Assembly: GCF_033568475.1 (NCBI RefSeq)
Contig: NC_133122.1
Coordinates: 19,537,206 to 19,601,205, forward strand
Direction: 5' to 3'
Length of the DNA: 64,000 bases
From: Henckelia pumila
Taxonomy: Eukaryota; Streptophyta; Magnoliopsida; Lamiales; Gesneriaceae
Notes under the pieces: model-generated
Databases searched by the model: none
What the model was told of the DNA's origin: nothing
What the model saw: the letters and a program-made list of their open reading frames with translations, nothing else
Translations under genes and position numbers: made by a program
Shown: in pieces, positions 13,272 through 26,128 of the stretch
Position numbering within the stretch: position 1 is the first letter of the stretch
Layout: every line of letters begins with the position of its first letter

Positions 13272-13471
13272 GGTTATTGTAGACAATGAATATCCGGAAA
13301 ACTTAAGTGGCAGGGATATCATAGTCGAAGGTATTAATGGACGTCTTATGAATATTCAAGATATAGTAGGATATTATGATCCTTTACAATATCCTCTTCT
13401 TCTACCAAATGGAACATATGGATGGGATATAAATAGCCGCAATATTGATGGAACAAGGCTAACATGTTTAG

Positions 13472-14931
13472 TGTAGTAACCCAGAACTCATTTTAAGATA
13501 ATAATATGATAAACATGATTAAGGGTTATTAATTTCAGAGTGTTATTGGACTTCGGAGGAGAATTTGGGCTTTTGACTTTGGACCGGATCGGAAGCTCCG
13601 AACCCATATCGGAAGCTCCGATCCCAGCCACTTCGGAAGCTCAGCGGAAGCACAAAGATCGGAAGCTCCGATCCTGGAACGGAAGTTCCGATCTCCAGCT
13701 GCCAGCAATGCTCGATGACTCAGCCGCGAGTTTTGACAAGTGTTGGACGTAGAGCAGATCGGAAGCTCCGATCGGGTGATCGAAAGTTCCGATCCTGGCG
13801 TGTCCTGCATGCATGCAATGAGCTGGATCGGAAGCTCCGATCCCGAAATCGGAAGTTCCGATCCTGACCGGGAATTTTGCCTATAAATAGGGCTTCTCAG
13901 ATTCATTTCTGAATTACAAATTCTCGAGTTTCTTTCTTCAGTTATATAGTGTGAGATATACACTTGAGGGCCCTATCGGTTATAATAGAGGTTCTGGAAT
14001 AATCAAGTTGTGGTTATAGTCATCCGGGACTAGCGACTCCAAAGGGCTAACTACGGACGAAGGTATGGTCCGGAAATCTATTTAAGTTTTGGGAGTACTT
14101 ATTAGCTTAGTTAAGGCTTATAGAATTTATGTAGTGATACGGTGAACTTTTGAATATAGGCTTGGAACCTAGGATCCTATTATACTTGAACTAGCCTAGA
14201 GGTACGTACACATTGACTGAGATTGCCAGCGAGTATACATGTTTATATGTTGCATTTATTTGGCATTATTATATGGCATGATATATGATTTGCCGCTTTC
14301 TATATTCATATGTCATGTGCATATACACGTTGAGCCTATACCTTGTTATACCTGACTATAGAGCCGCTCAGCTCTATACTCGATAGTCTGTCACTGAGAG
14401 TACCGCGACGACGGGGGCATTTATGTCTATCTACTTTGGTGTACTAGACGAGTGTGGTTGCACCCAGAGGTTGATCCGTGCGGTGGCAGCACTCATGTGG
14501 CGCCGGTTCTGAGCATGATTTTTCAGATGACCCTGTACCAGTCATCATGTTGCATGCATTATATACATATGTTTACTCATGTCTATGTACTGGGCGTTAG
14601 TGCTCACGTCCTAGTTGTTATCTTGGACACCCTATTCCATGGGGCAGGTCGCAGGATGGACGGAGCTGGTAGTTCAAGGCAGGACTAGGGAGCAGGAGCC
14701 TTGAGGATTTTTTTTATACAGCAGGATTCGATATAGCTGTATAATGTTTACTGTTTAAGTTTTCGATATGGGTATCACTACAGATTTAAACCTGTATTTT
14801 ATTACTAAGCTGATATGTAATTTATGGTGTTGTTTCCGCATGTTTTACTCTGTTAAGTTATTTTGCTGTATTAAGTTTAATGCATGCTATTAGTTGCCAG
14901 TTAGTAGGTGATACCATGCAGGGTCACTACA
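13472..14931 (+). repeat. 5' LTR of the gypsy element
   Basis: Starts TGTAGTAACCC and ends GGGTCACTACA, 1,460 bp. U3 carries about nine copies of a near-palindromic GATCGGAAGCTCCGATC motif (about 13572-13870), followed by a TATA box CTATAAATAGG at about 13881. That layout suggests a promoter with an upstream repeat array. Confidence 0.92.
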
Positions 14932-14935
14932 TTTT

Positions 14936-14950
14936 TGGTATCAGAGCATG
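14936..14950 (+). other. Primer-binding site (initiator tRNA-Met type)
   Basis: TGGTATCAGAGC begins a few bases after the 5' LTR end. It matches the complement of the plant initiator tRNA-Met 3' end used by many plant retrotransposons. Confidence 0.85.
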
Positions 14951-17900
14951 CTTAGATTTTGGGATTAGTACTTGGGATTTAGTTTAGTCTTGAGTAATTC
15001 TTGCGCATTTGAGATTTTAATGTGCAATTCATTTCAGGATATGGCTGACGAGAGTCACGGTAGTGTTGGCCAGGGAGGTGGTCATCATCATCGTCATCAC
15101 CGCCATCATGATGATCAACATCGTCATCATGAGGGTAGACATCGCTACTCTATCAATAAGTTCATGCAAGTAGGACCAAAACCTTTGGTGGGAGGCGAGA
15201 ATCCTGAACAAGCGAGGAGTTGAATGTCTAAACTCGAGAGTACTTTTCGTGCTTTCGATTGTACTGAGGATCAGAAATTGGAAGTTCTAGAATTTGTTCT
15301 AGAAGATCGAGCACGTTTTTGGTGGGATGCCAAGGCTGCTCAGGCACGTACTGAGAGAGGACAGGTGACTTAGGGGGATTTCTGTCGGGAGTTCCAGAAA
15401 TTGTATTTTCCTCCGACTGTTCGCCAAGCACGATCTATGGAGTTGCTTACTCTAAGGCAATGATCAATGACTATTGATCAATATCAGCAACTATTTCTTG
15501 ATCTACTACCTTTCAGTCCTCATATTAATGAGAGTGATGCATCAAAGTATGATATCTTTCTACAAAGTTTGAACAAAGATATCTACTCACAGGTTGTCGT
15601 CTGTGATGACCCGGTATCTTTTGAGACTTTGGTGAACCGTTGCCGTCTTGTGGAGATTAGCAACAGGCGGGCACAGTTGATGATACCAGGACAGCCTAGT
15701 GGATCTTTTGAGCCTCGAGCTCAATCTGTTGTGCAATCAGGACCTACGTCTTCTTCTACTCCTACTACTTCATCTGGATCTCATGGTTTACGAGGTATGT
15801 TCCATTTTGGGAAGAAGAAGAAGAATAAGGAGGCGTTTTGTAGTCACTGTGGAGGGAAGCATCCTGCAGCTTCATGTCGGAGAGCTACTGGTGCTTGTTA
15901 TATTTGCGGTCAGCAGGGACATCTGCGGAGAGATTGTCCTCAGCGCATGGGTTCTGCTAGTAGATCGGGATCACAGGTTGGATCTCAAGCTTCTATTGTT
16001 CCACATCAGCAGCCAGCACCACAGAGTTCTTCTGGTTATCGTCCCCAAACTCAAGGGCAGGTGTTTGCTCTGTCTCAGGAGCAGGCTACTGAGGGAAGCG
16101 ATCGCATGTTGGCAGGTACCTTTCTGTTATGTGGTATTCCTGCACTTGTATTAATTGATACTGGAGCATCGCATTCCTTTATTTCTAGTCGCTTTGTTAA
16201 GAGACATAGATTACCTTATGTATCATTAGATATGGATTTAGTTGTATCTACTCCGTTGGAGCAAGAGATAGTAACTAAGCGTCTAGTAATGAGTTGCCTT
16301 CTGGAGTTTGAGGGTAATGTATTAGCAGCTAATTTGATGATATTAGCGATGACAGATTTTGATTATATCTTGGGAATAGATATGCTGACTTTGTATCACA
16401 ATACTGTGGATTGTTATCAGCGTCTGGTACAGTTTCATCCGGTTGAGGGTGATAGCTGGTATTTTTATGGTGAGGGTGCGCGACCTCCGATGCCACTTGT
16501 TTCGACTCTGAAGGCATGTCATGTCTTGGAGTCAGGTGGGGAGGGCTATCTCATCTATGCAGTTGATATGTCCACGAGTAGTACGGGTATTGATCAGTTA
16601 CCGGTTGTCAGCGAGTTTCCTGATGTATTCCCTGATGAGATTCCTGGTTTTCCTCCGGTGCGAGAGGTTGAATTTGGTATTGATTTAGTACCAGGAACTA
16701 CGCCTATATCCCGAACACCTTATCGTCTGGCACCGTCAGAGATGAGGGAATTGAAACAGCAGTTACAGGATTTGCTTGATAAGGGATATATTCGTCCGAG
16801 TGTTTCTCCGTGGGGAGCACCTGTTTTGTTTGTCAAGAAGAAGGATGGATCGATGCGATTATGTATTGATTACAGGCAGTTGAATCGTGTCACCATCAAG
16901 AATAAGTATCCTTTGCCGTGGATTGATGATCTGTTCGATCAACTACAGGGTACTTCTGTTTACTCGAAGATAGATCTGAGATCTGGATACCACCAGATGC
17001 GGGTACGAGACTCAGATATATCTACGACTGCTTTCAGGACCAGATACGAGCATTATGAATTTCTGGTGATTCCATTCGGTTTGACGAATGCACCGGCAGT
17101 CTTTATGAATCTAATGAATCAGATATTTCGAGAGTATCTGGATAGATTTGTCATCGTCTTTATTGATGATATTCTTGTCTATTCTCATGACAAGGATGAG
17201 CATGCACAGCATCTAAGGATTGTTTTACAGACGTTACGAGATAAGCAGCTGTATGCGAAATTGAGCAAGTGTGAATTCTGGCTTGATCGAGTAGTGTTTC
17301 TCGGTCATGTGATTTCTAATGAAGGGATATCTGTTGATCCTAGTAAGATAGAGGCAGTGCTGAACTGGTCTCGTCCGACGACGGTTGCTGAGATTCGTAG
17401 TTTCTTGGGTCTAGCTGGATATTACCGTCGGTTCATCGAGAATTTTTCATAGTTGGCCAGGCCTTTGACTCAGCTTACACGGAAAGATGTTGCCTTCATA
17501 TGGTCCTCGGATTGTGAGGAGTCATTTCACGAGCTGTGTGGACGTCTTACTACTGCACCTGTGCTAGCTCTACCTTCTGGATCAGGAGGTTATGTTGTCT
17601 ATACTGATGCCTCTGGTCAGGGGTTAGGATGTGTTCTGACACAGCATGGACATGTTATTGCCTATGCTTCTCGACAGTTGAAGACGCATGAGTGTAACTA
17701 TCCAGTACATGATCTCGAGTTAGCCGCCATTGTATTTGCGCTCAAGATTTGGAGGCATTATCTTTATGGCGAGAAATTTGAGATATTTACGGATCATAAG
17801 AGTTTGAAGTATTTATTCACTCAGGCGAAGTTGAATATGCGATAGAGACGCTGGATGGATCTTCTGAAAGATTATGATTGTAAAATCAAATATCATCCAG

Positions 17901-19635
17901 GTTCTGCCAATCTTACTGTTGATGCCTTGAGTCGGCAGATGAGACTTTCTGCACTTCAGACTAATGAAATATCTCATATGATTCAAGAATGCTGTTCATT
18001 GAGTTTTACGCTCAAGCACAAGAAAGGGAGGAATGGAATTCGTTTGTATACTATTCTATCTGAGCCAGCATTGTATTCTCGGATCAGAGATGCTCAGATA
18101 TCTGATGTTAAGACTCAGCGATTGGCACGTTTAGGCAATGGAGTTAATACATCTGGATTCCATTTTCAGGCAGATGGTTTATTGTGCCTATCTAATCGAG
18201 TGGTTGTACCTAATGTTGCGGAGCTCAGGAATGATATTCTATCTCAAGCTCACAGGAGTCGATTATCAGTTCATCCTGGTAGCATGAAAATGTATAAGGA
18301 CTTGCGAACTAGATTCTGGTGGAAAGGGATGAAGCGAAGTGTGTATCAATTTGTTTCTAGATGTTTGGTTTGTCAACAGGTCAAGGCTGAACATCGACGA
18401 CCAGGTGGATTACTACAGAATCTTGAGATTCCCGAATGGAAGTGGGAGCACGTGACTATGGATTTTGTTACCCACTTACCTATGACTACACGTCAGTGTG
18501 ATGCTATTTGGGTTGTCGTTGACCGTTTGACAAAATCAGCACACTTTATTCCTTATAACCGGGAGTATTCTTATGATCGCATGACACGTTTATACATCCA
18601 GGAGATAGTGCGATTGCATGGGATTCCAGTGAGCATAGTCAGTGATAGAGACCCGCGATTTACCTCACGTTTTTGGGGTAGTTTTCAGGAGGCGTTGGGT
18701 ACCACTCTGAGTTTGAGCACTGCATATCATCCGGAGACTGACGGACAGTCAGAACGGACGATTCGTACGCTGGAGGATATGCTACGTTCTTCTGTCATGG
18801 ATTTTGGCTTATCTTGGCAGGATCAGTTACCTTTGATTGAATTTGACTACAATAACAATTATCATCGTAGTATTGATATAATGATATGGCACCTTTCGAG
18901 GCATTATACGGTCGACGGTGTCGTACTCCGTTATTCTGGGATGAAGTCGGGGAACGACAAGTCGAGGGTCCTGAATTGGTGCAGTAGATTGTAGACAAGG
19001 TAGATTTGATCAAGCATAGGATCAAAGTTGCTCAAGATAGACAAGCCAGTTATGCTAATATTCGTCGCATGCCACTTCAGTTTGAGCCTGGTGAATATGT
19101 GTTCCTTCGAGTATCACCTTTCAGGAAGGTGATGAGATTCGGCGTGAAAGGCAAGTTGTCTCCTCGTTTCATTGGGCCTTTCCAAATACTGGAAAAAATC
19201 GGAGATGTTACATATCGTTTGGATTTACCGCCAAATCTTTCCAGTATACATAATGTTTTTCATGTGTCGTTGCTTCGACAGTATATAGCTGATGAATCTC
19301 ATGTGATTCAGTCTACTGATATTCAGCTAGAGCCAGATCTGTCTTTTGTTGAACGACCAATCCGTATCCTAGACAGGAAGGAGAAAGTTCTTCGGAATAG
19401 ACTATACCACTTGTGATGGTACAGTGGCAGCGCCGAGGCGTTGAAAAGGCAACTTGGGAAACTGAGAGTCGTATGCAAGCGGAATATCCTGAGTTGTTTG
19501 CTTTGTACTTTTGATTTACCATGTAAGATGTAATTACAGTTGTTGTAATAAAATATGGTTTGAATGTTTTATATTGTTATCTTGATTTATCTTTAGATAT
19601 TATTTCGCGGACAAAATATCTAAAGGTCAGAAGAA

Positions 19636-20976
19636 TGTAGTAACCCAGAACTCATTTTAAGATAATAATATGATAAACATGATTAAAGGTTAGTAATTTC
19701 GGAGTGTTATTGGACTTCGGAGGAGAATTTGGGCTTTTGACTTTGGGCCGGATCGGAAGCTCCGATCCCAGCCACTTCGGAAGCTCAACGGAAGCACAGA
19801 GATCGGAAGCTCCGATCCTAGAACGGAAGTTCCGATCTTGGCATGTCCTGCATGCACGCAATGAGCTGGATCGGAAGCTCCGATCCCGAAATCGAAAGTT
19901 CCGATCCTGGCCGGGAATTTTGCCTATAAATAGGGCTTCTCAGATTCATTTCTGAATTACAAATTCTCGAGTTTCTTTCTTTAGTTATATAGTGTGAGAT
20001 ATACACTTGAGGGCCCTATCGGTTATAATAGAGGTTCTGAAATAACCAAGTTGTGGTTATAGTCATCCGGGACTAGCGACTCCAAAGGGTTAACTACGGA
20101 CAAAGGTATGGTCCGGGAATCTATTTAAGTTTTGGGAGTACTTATTAGCTTAGTTAAGGCTTATAGAATTTATGTAGTGATACGGTGAACTTTTGAATAT
20201 AGGCTTGGAACCTAGGATCCTATTATACTTGAACTAGCCTAGAGGTACGTACACATTGACTGAGATTGCCAGCGAGTATACATGTTTATATGTTGCATTT
20301 ATTTGGCATTATTATATGGCATGATATATGATTTACCGCTTTCTATATTCATATGTCATGTGCATATACACGTTGAGCATATACCTTGTTATACCTGACT
20401 ATAGAGCCGCTCAGCTCTATACTCGATAGTCTGTCACTGAGAGTACCGCGACGGCGGGGGCATTTATGTCTGTCTACTCTGATTTACTAGACGAGTGTGG
20501 TTGCACCCAGAGGTTGATCCGTGCGGTGGCAGTACTCATGTGGCGCCGGTTCTGAGCATGATTTTTCAGATGACCCTGTACCAGTCATCATGTTGCATGC
20601 ATTATATACATATGTTTACTCATGTCTATGTACTGGGCGTTAGTGCTCACGTCCTAGTTGTTATCTTGGACACCCTATTCCATGGGGCAGGTCGCAGGAT
20701 GGACGGAGCTGGTAGTTCAAGGCAGGACTAGGGAGCAGGAGCCTTGAGGATTTTTTTTATATAGCAGGATTCGATATAGCTGTATAATTTTTATTGTTTA
20801 AGTTTTCGATATGGTTGTATCACTACAGATTTAAGCCTGGATTTTATTACTAAGCTGATATGTAATTTATGGTGTTGTTTCCGCATGTTTTACTCTGTTA
20901 AGTTATTTTGTTGTATTAAGTTTAATGCATACTATTAGTTGCCAGTTAGTAGGTGATACCATGCAGGGTCACTACA
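19636..20976 (+). repeat. 3' LTR of the gypsy element
   Basis: 1,341 bp, the same termini as the 5' LTR, preceded by a purine-rich stretch (AAAGGTCAGAAGAA). It carries about six copies of the U3 motif instead of nine; otherwise it aligns throughout with scattered, mostly transitional differences. Confidence 0.92.
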
Positions 20977-23900
20977 TTTAGACTATTATTCCTACCGTTT
21001 ACAGGTTAGCCTTCAAAAAATAGAAATTTTATTTCCCTAATTAACTATATAAGACTTTACAGACGATATACATTAATAATCTCAAAATGTGAACTATTTT
21101 TTTATCAGATACGAGCAAATTGTTCAGCATTATTTCTTCGGGGAGGCCGTCTACTACAACAATATGTGGTTGATAATTATGTGAAGATCGAAACACAGAG
21201 GCTGAGATGGATTCGTACAAATCAACATAATATTCGATCAGAACTTCACCATGGACTTCAAGATTGTCTAGATGGTGGAGAAAATAATGCAGGTATGATT
21301 GCTTTAAATTGTATGGTTTATGAAATGGTAGAATAACATTAATTCTCTCACACAACATCAAACGGTCCAATTTAATTTGGCATATAAGGTCCATATAATT
21401 TTATGGAGCCCACATGTCTAAAATAATTTTTAAACCTTGAATGTATTATTAGGGTACTAAACTGATACTATCATTAACCCAATCAATTTTATAGTATAAA
21501 TTTTTTATATATATTTATTTAACTGAATACATTATAATGTAGAAAATGTTGGTCGTAGAGTAGTGCTTCCCTCATCTTTCCCTGGTAGCCCATGTGATAT
21601 GTATCAAAGATATCAAGATGCAATGAATTTGGTCCAAACATATGGAAAACCAGATTTATTTCTTACAATGACATGTAATCCAAATTGGATTGAAATAAAA
21701 GAGCAACTCCTACCAGGTCAATCACCTCAAGATCGTCCAGATTTGATAACAAGGGTATTCAAGGCAAAATTTGAAGAATTCAAAAAAGATGTTGTGGAAA
21801 GAGGGGTTTTAGGAAAAAGTTATTTCTTACTCATATGTTATCGAATACCAAAAGAGAGGATTGCCTCATGTTCACATGTTGCTCATATTTGAAACCATTG
21901 ACAAGTTGCATAATCCTGATGATTTTGATTCAGTCGTACGTGCTGAAATACCATCGCAAACAGATGAACCTAATTTGTATGAAGCAGTACTCCACCACAT
22001 GATACATGGACCATGTGGATTAGTCAACCCTCATAGTACATGTATGCGAGATGGTATTTGTAAGAAGAAATTTCCTAAACCCTTTACATCATACACAGCT
22101 TTAGGAAATGATTCATATCCTATATATCGAAGACGTGAAGATGCACCAATGTTACATAATGAAAATGGTCAGGTTATGGTTGACAATGGTTGGGTAGTAC
22201 CATACAATCCGTGTCTTCTACTGAAGTTTGATTGTCATATAAATGTTGAAGTGTGCGGTTGGATAAAATGTGTCAAATACATTTATAAATATATTCATAA
22301 AGGACCTGATAGAGTGGCACTAGAACTACGCAATGGAAATAACTACGATGAAATTCAACAATTTGTGGATGGAAGATGGATTTGTGCACCTGAAGCATTA
22401 TGGAGAAATTTTTTTTTTGAATTTAGTCGGATGTATCCTTCAGTTTTTAGACTCCAAATACACTTACCAAATCAACAACTAATTAGATTCAGCTCACATC
22501 AGCATGTAAGTGATGTAATTGAAGATGATGATAACTCAAAGACTATGCTGACAGAATTTTTCACAATGAATTGTGATTCTTCATTCACTGAGAAATATTT
22601 GTATCAGAAATTTCCACAACATTACAGATGGGTACAATCTCAGAAAAAATTGGTTTCACGAAGGGGTCGAAACAAAGTTGTTGGAAGGATATATATCGTC
22701 TCTCCATCTGAAGGTGAACGGTTCTATGAACGCATCCTCCTAAATAATGTCCGAGGACCTAGGAATTTTGAAGAACTCAAGACTGTAAATGGTGTCACGT
22801 ACCCAACATTCAAAGAGGCAGCTGAATATCGAGGACTTCTTGAACAAGATGATTATGTTCGTCATTGTATGCATGAAGCATGTTCAATAAAAATGTCATC
22901 CTCACTAAGAAGGCTATTTGTGTCGATATTGGTTTTTTGTCAACCAACACGAGTTAGAAAACTTTGGAATGAATTTCATCCATATATGTCTGAGGATTAT
23001 GGTATATCAACTTCGTCGACCAATTACTTCATCACAAACAAATTGTTGTTCAAGTTACGAAGATTGTTACATCAGCACAAAATGAAACTCGATGATTTTG
23101 ATTTACCACCTATAATTGTTGAGTTTTTGGATGAATCTCCACTCCCAAGGATAATTGAGGATGAGCTTGCTATTCAAATTTCAGATGAAGATTACAGATC
23201 TGTTGAAAATTTAAATTCTCAACAAAGGAATGCGTTTGACACTATTGTTCAGAGCATCATGTGCAATCATCCAAAGCTATTTTTTATTGATGGTCCGGGT
23301 GGAACTGGAAAAACTTTCTTATATCGCTCAATTTTAGCGTATTTAAGAAAGAAAGGTAAAATTTTAATAGCAGTTGCAACTTCTGGAATAGCCGCAACTT
23401 TGTTACCAGGTGGAAGGACTGCACATTCACGTCTCAAAATTTCACTTAATCCAACAGCCGAAACACTTTGCAACATTGAAAAACAAAAGGATCTGGCAAA
23501 TTTGATCAGACGTGCATCAGGTATAGTGTGGGATGATGCTCCAATGGCTAATCGTTATGCTTTTGAATCCGTTAATAAAACTTTTCAAGATATTATGGAA
23601 AACATTTTGCCATTTGGTGGAAAAACTATGATTTTCGGTGGAGATTTTCGTCAAGTATTACCCGTTGTTAAAAGAGGATCAGCACGAGAACAAATTTCTG
23701 CAAGCATTTCAAAGTCTACATTTTGGAATTCTGTTAATGTACTACATCTTCATCAAAATATGAGATCGGCCGAAGACTTTGAGTTCTCGCAATTACTTCT
23801 ACGCATTGGCGATGGTTTGAAACATACCATAAATGAAGATTTTATAAAATTACCAGATTCGATGGACATACCATGGGAAGATGAGCATTCAATTTCTCAA

Positions 23901-25139
23901 TTGATTGATGTTATTTTGCCAAATATGGTAGATCATACCAACGATGCAAACTACATGGTTGACAGAGCCATAATTACTACAAAAAATGTAGATGTTGATA
24001 AAATAAATGAAATTCTCATTGCAAAATTTCCCGGGGAAGAAAGAGAATATTCATCTTGGGATATCGTTGAAGATGACAACAGCAACCTCTTCCAAGAAGA
24101 GTTTTTAAACTCTCTTAGTACAAGTGGTCTTCCACCACATAGAATTGTTTTAAAAGTAGGTTGTCCTATTATGATCTTACGAAATGTGGCACCTAAACTT
24201 GGACTATGCAACGGAACAAGATTGATATGTCGCAATCTGTATAGAAACTTCGTAGATGCTGAGATTATAGCGGGTCCTCACAAGTGAACAAGATATTTTC
24301 TCCATCGAATGCCTTTGAAAAGTGAACTTGATTCTGGATTGCCATTGAGGTTACACGTAAACAGTTGCCTATAAGATTGAGTTTTGCTCTCACAATAAAC
24401 AAAGCACAGGGACAAACAATACCAAACATAGGTATATTTTTGCGTGATCACGTGTTCAGCCATGGCCAGCTTTATGTGGCACTTTCAAGAGGAGTTTCAC
24501 AACAGCGTACAAAAATTTTGGTCAAAGATGGAAAATTGCCTCATAGATCCGGTGTTTACACCAAAAACGTCGTTTACAAAGATGTGTTACTTCGTAATAG
24601 TTGATGATTACAAAAAAATGTAAGATATTATGCTTTCTTTTTCGAATGTTAGAATATCACTCATATATTTACTTATAGTATTTCTTCACTATGCAGGTCA
24701 TCAGTTGAACCATTCTACCGATTGTGATGGCTATTACACCAATGGTACTCGAGATGTCAAACAAAAGACTATCACAAAATATAATCTAAGTGTATTATAC
24801 TCCAATTCTATTATAAGACATATTTAATTTGTTATTTTTTTTAATTGAAAATACAATTTATATTAAGTCTATGAATTTTGTAGCTTGCGAGGCTTCAAAT
24901 AATTGGTTTACGATGCAACTGTTGAGTTAATGCGTATAACTTTGGCCGATGTAAGTTTTCTTATTAAATACTATTTTAATTTATTACTTAAGATATTGTT
25001 GATTTTTTATATTGCAAAACTAATTGCTTTGGTTGAAGGATGATATTTAAGGGTTTTTTTTTAAATTTAATTTAAAAAAATATTTGAGTGGCAAAAATAA
25101 TGCATGCAGGGTGGTGTGGCAAAACTACTTCAAAACGCC

Positions 25140-25250
25140 GGTGTCAGTAGCGGACCCTGACAAAATCAGGGTCCGCTTACAATAGAAGCGGACGCTGCCA
25201 AAGTAGCGTCCGCTGCCTGCAGAGGAGGACGCTGCCACGCGTCCTCCTTT
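25140..25250. repeat. Left subterminal hairpin array of the MULE
   Basis: Three adjacent inverted repeats share the core AGCGGACGCTG or a variant: AGCGGACCCTG with CAGGGTCCGCT, AGCGGACGCTG with TAGCGTCCGCT, and GGAGGACGCTG with GCGTCCTCC. They are strikingly GC-rich against the AT-rich surroundings. They may be transposase-binding or hairpin-RNA-forming sites; that role is inference. Confidence 0.75.
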
Positions 25251-25479
25251 GCTTGGCTCATGCATCACGGATGCATTAATTTGCATGTCTGTGATGCATT
25301 ATTGTATCACGGACATGCATTATTTGCATCATGATGCATATTTTTATTATATATATATTTCTTTACTTGGTTGTTTTTTTCATGAACTTCGTTCCTTTAC
25401 TGAGTTTTTTTTATACGACTTCACTTCGTTCCTTCACTTGTTTTTTTATTTGTTTAATTTCGTTGGTTGCGAAGCTTTG

Positions 25480-26000
25480 CGAATTTTAGGTAACGTGATG
25501 CATGTTTTTTATTATATAATTTTTTCAATTGATTTTGTTTGTTGTTTGACTTATTTTAATATTTTTTTTGTGTTGTCTGCGTGGGTTACGAAAATATTTG
25601 AAAATATTTTTTTTTTCTTTCAATTGATTTTTTTTGTTGTTTGCTTTATTGTAATTTTTTTTTTTGTGTTGTCTGCGTAGGTTGCGAAAAGATTTGAGAA
25701 GCTTTTTTTATTTTTTTTATTTAGATGGTTGCGTAGGTTTTGGAATTATTTTTTTTTCTTCTTTGTTTGATTGGCTGCGAAACTTTGCGAATTTAGGTGC
25801 GTAACGTGATGCATGTATTTTATTTATTATATATATTTTTTCAATTGGTTTTTTTTTGTTGTTTGTCTTATTATAATAATTTTTTTTGTGTTGTTTGCGG
25901 ATGCGAAAATTTGAGAAGATTTTGTTTTATCTTTTTTATTTGGTTGGTTGCGTAGCTTTCGGAATTATATTTTCTTCCTATTTGTTTGATTGGCTGCAAA
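25480..26000 (+). repeat. Degenerate T-rich tandem repeat in the PMD 5' leader
   Basis: Units of roughly 100-150 bp recur three to four times, each pairing a T-rich tract (TTTCAATTGATTTTTTTTGT) with a GTTGTCTGCGTRGGTTRCGAAAA segment. They precede the PMD start codon, next to a TTTTTCCAG acceptor-like site just before the ATG, so they may form a 5' UTR intron. Open frames across them are compositional artefacts. Confidence 0.6.
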
Positions 26001-26128
26001 GATTTGGGAATCATTTCAGGTACGTAACTTGATAAGTATATAATAATATTTGAAAATTTTGTATCAATTGTTTATTATATAATTTTTTTTGTTGATTAAC
26101 GATTGTCGATTTTTATTTTTTTTCCAGA

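Larger units (their letters stand above)
13467..20981 (+). mobile_element. Ty3/gypsy chromovirus-type LTR retrotransposon (Tekay-like), broken
   Basis: The element is 13472-20976 (7.5 kb), flanked by a 5-bp target duplication TTTAG (13467-13471, 20977-20981). Parts in order: 5' LTR, initiator-Met primer-binding site, gag with a His-rich N-terminal stretch and a CCHC knuckle (about 15895-15940), protease ([10 protein letters not shown], about 16155), reverse transcriptase (FIDDILVYS, about 17160), RNase H (about 17600-17830), integrase with HHCC region and core (about 18260-18850), a chromodomain-like C-terminal tail (about 19370-19510), 3' LTR. The coding region has about half a dozen breaks. 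The LTRs differ at about 2-3% of aligned sites by my rough count, or about 2 million years at a commonly assumed plant rate. It lies in the Helitron right arm, 200 bp from the hinge. Confidence 0.92.
13272..24604 (+). pseudogene. Helitron Rep/PIF1-type helicase, right copy (disabled, split by the gypsy insertion)
   Basis: The same gene as the left copy. The first exon is cut by the gypsy element after 13471 and resumes at 20982; an exon at about 21110-21294 encodes the GRLLQQYVVDNYVKIETQRL region; the main exons start near 21540. Catalytic signatures are better preserved than on the left: LPHVHMLL (HUH), YIYKYIHKGPDR, Walker A GPGGTGKT, GIVWDDAPM, FGGDFRQVLPVV and VALSRGVSQQRT. It is still broken. 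There is an extra A near 21817, a GGA-to-TGA stop at about 24285, and a 1-base loss near 24345. The C-terminal frame ends at 24604. The start of the protein is missing beyond the hinge. Confidence 0.85.

Noticed and set aside
13572-13870. Regular ~17-bp repeats with variable spacers, superficially CRISPR-like
   Set aside because: Plant LTR context, the same motif in other LTRs, irregular spacing, no cas genes. It is a U3 motif array.
14452-14688. 78-codon open frame identical in both gypsy LTRs (also 20495-20731)
   Set aside because: Identity is due to LTR duplication. It has no domain and sits in the R/U5 part of the LTR.
25249-25680. 143-codon Phe/Tyr/Leu-rich open frame in the MULE left end
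   Set aside because: Composition is explained by the T-rich tandem repeat; no credible protein.
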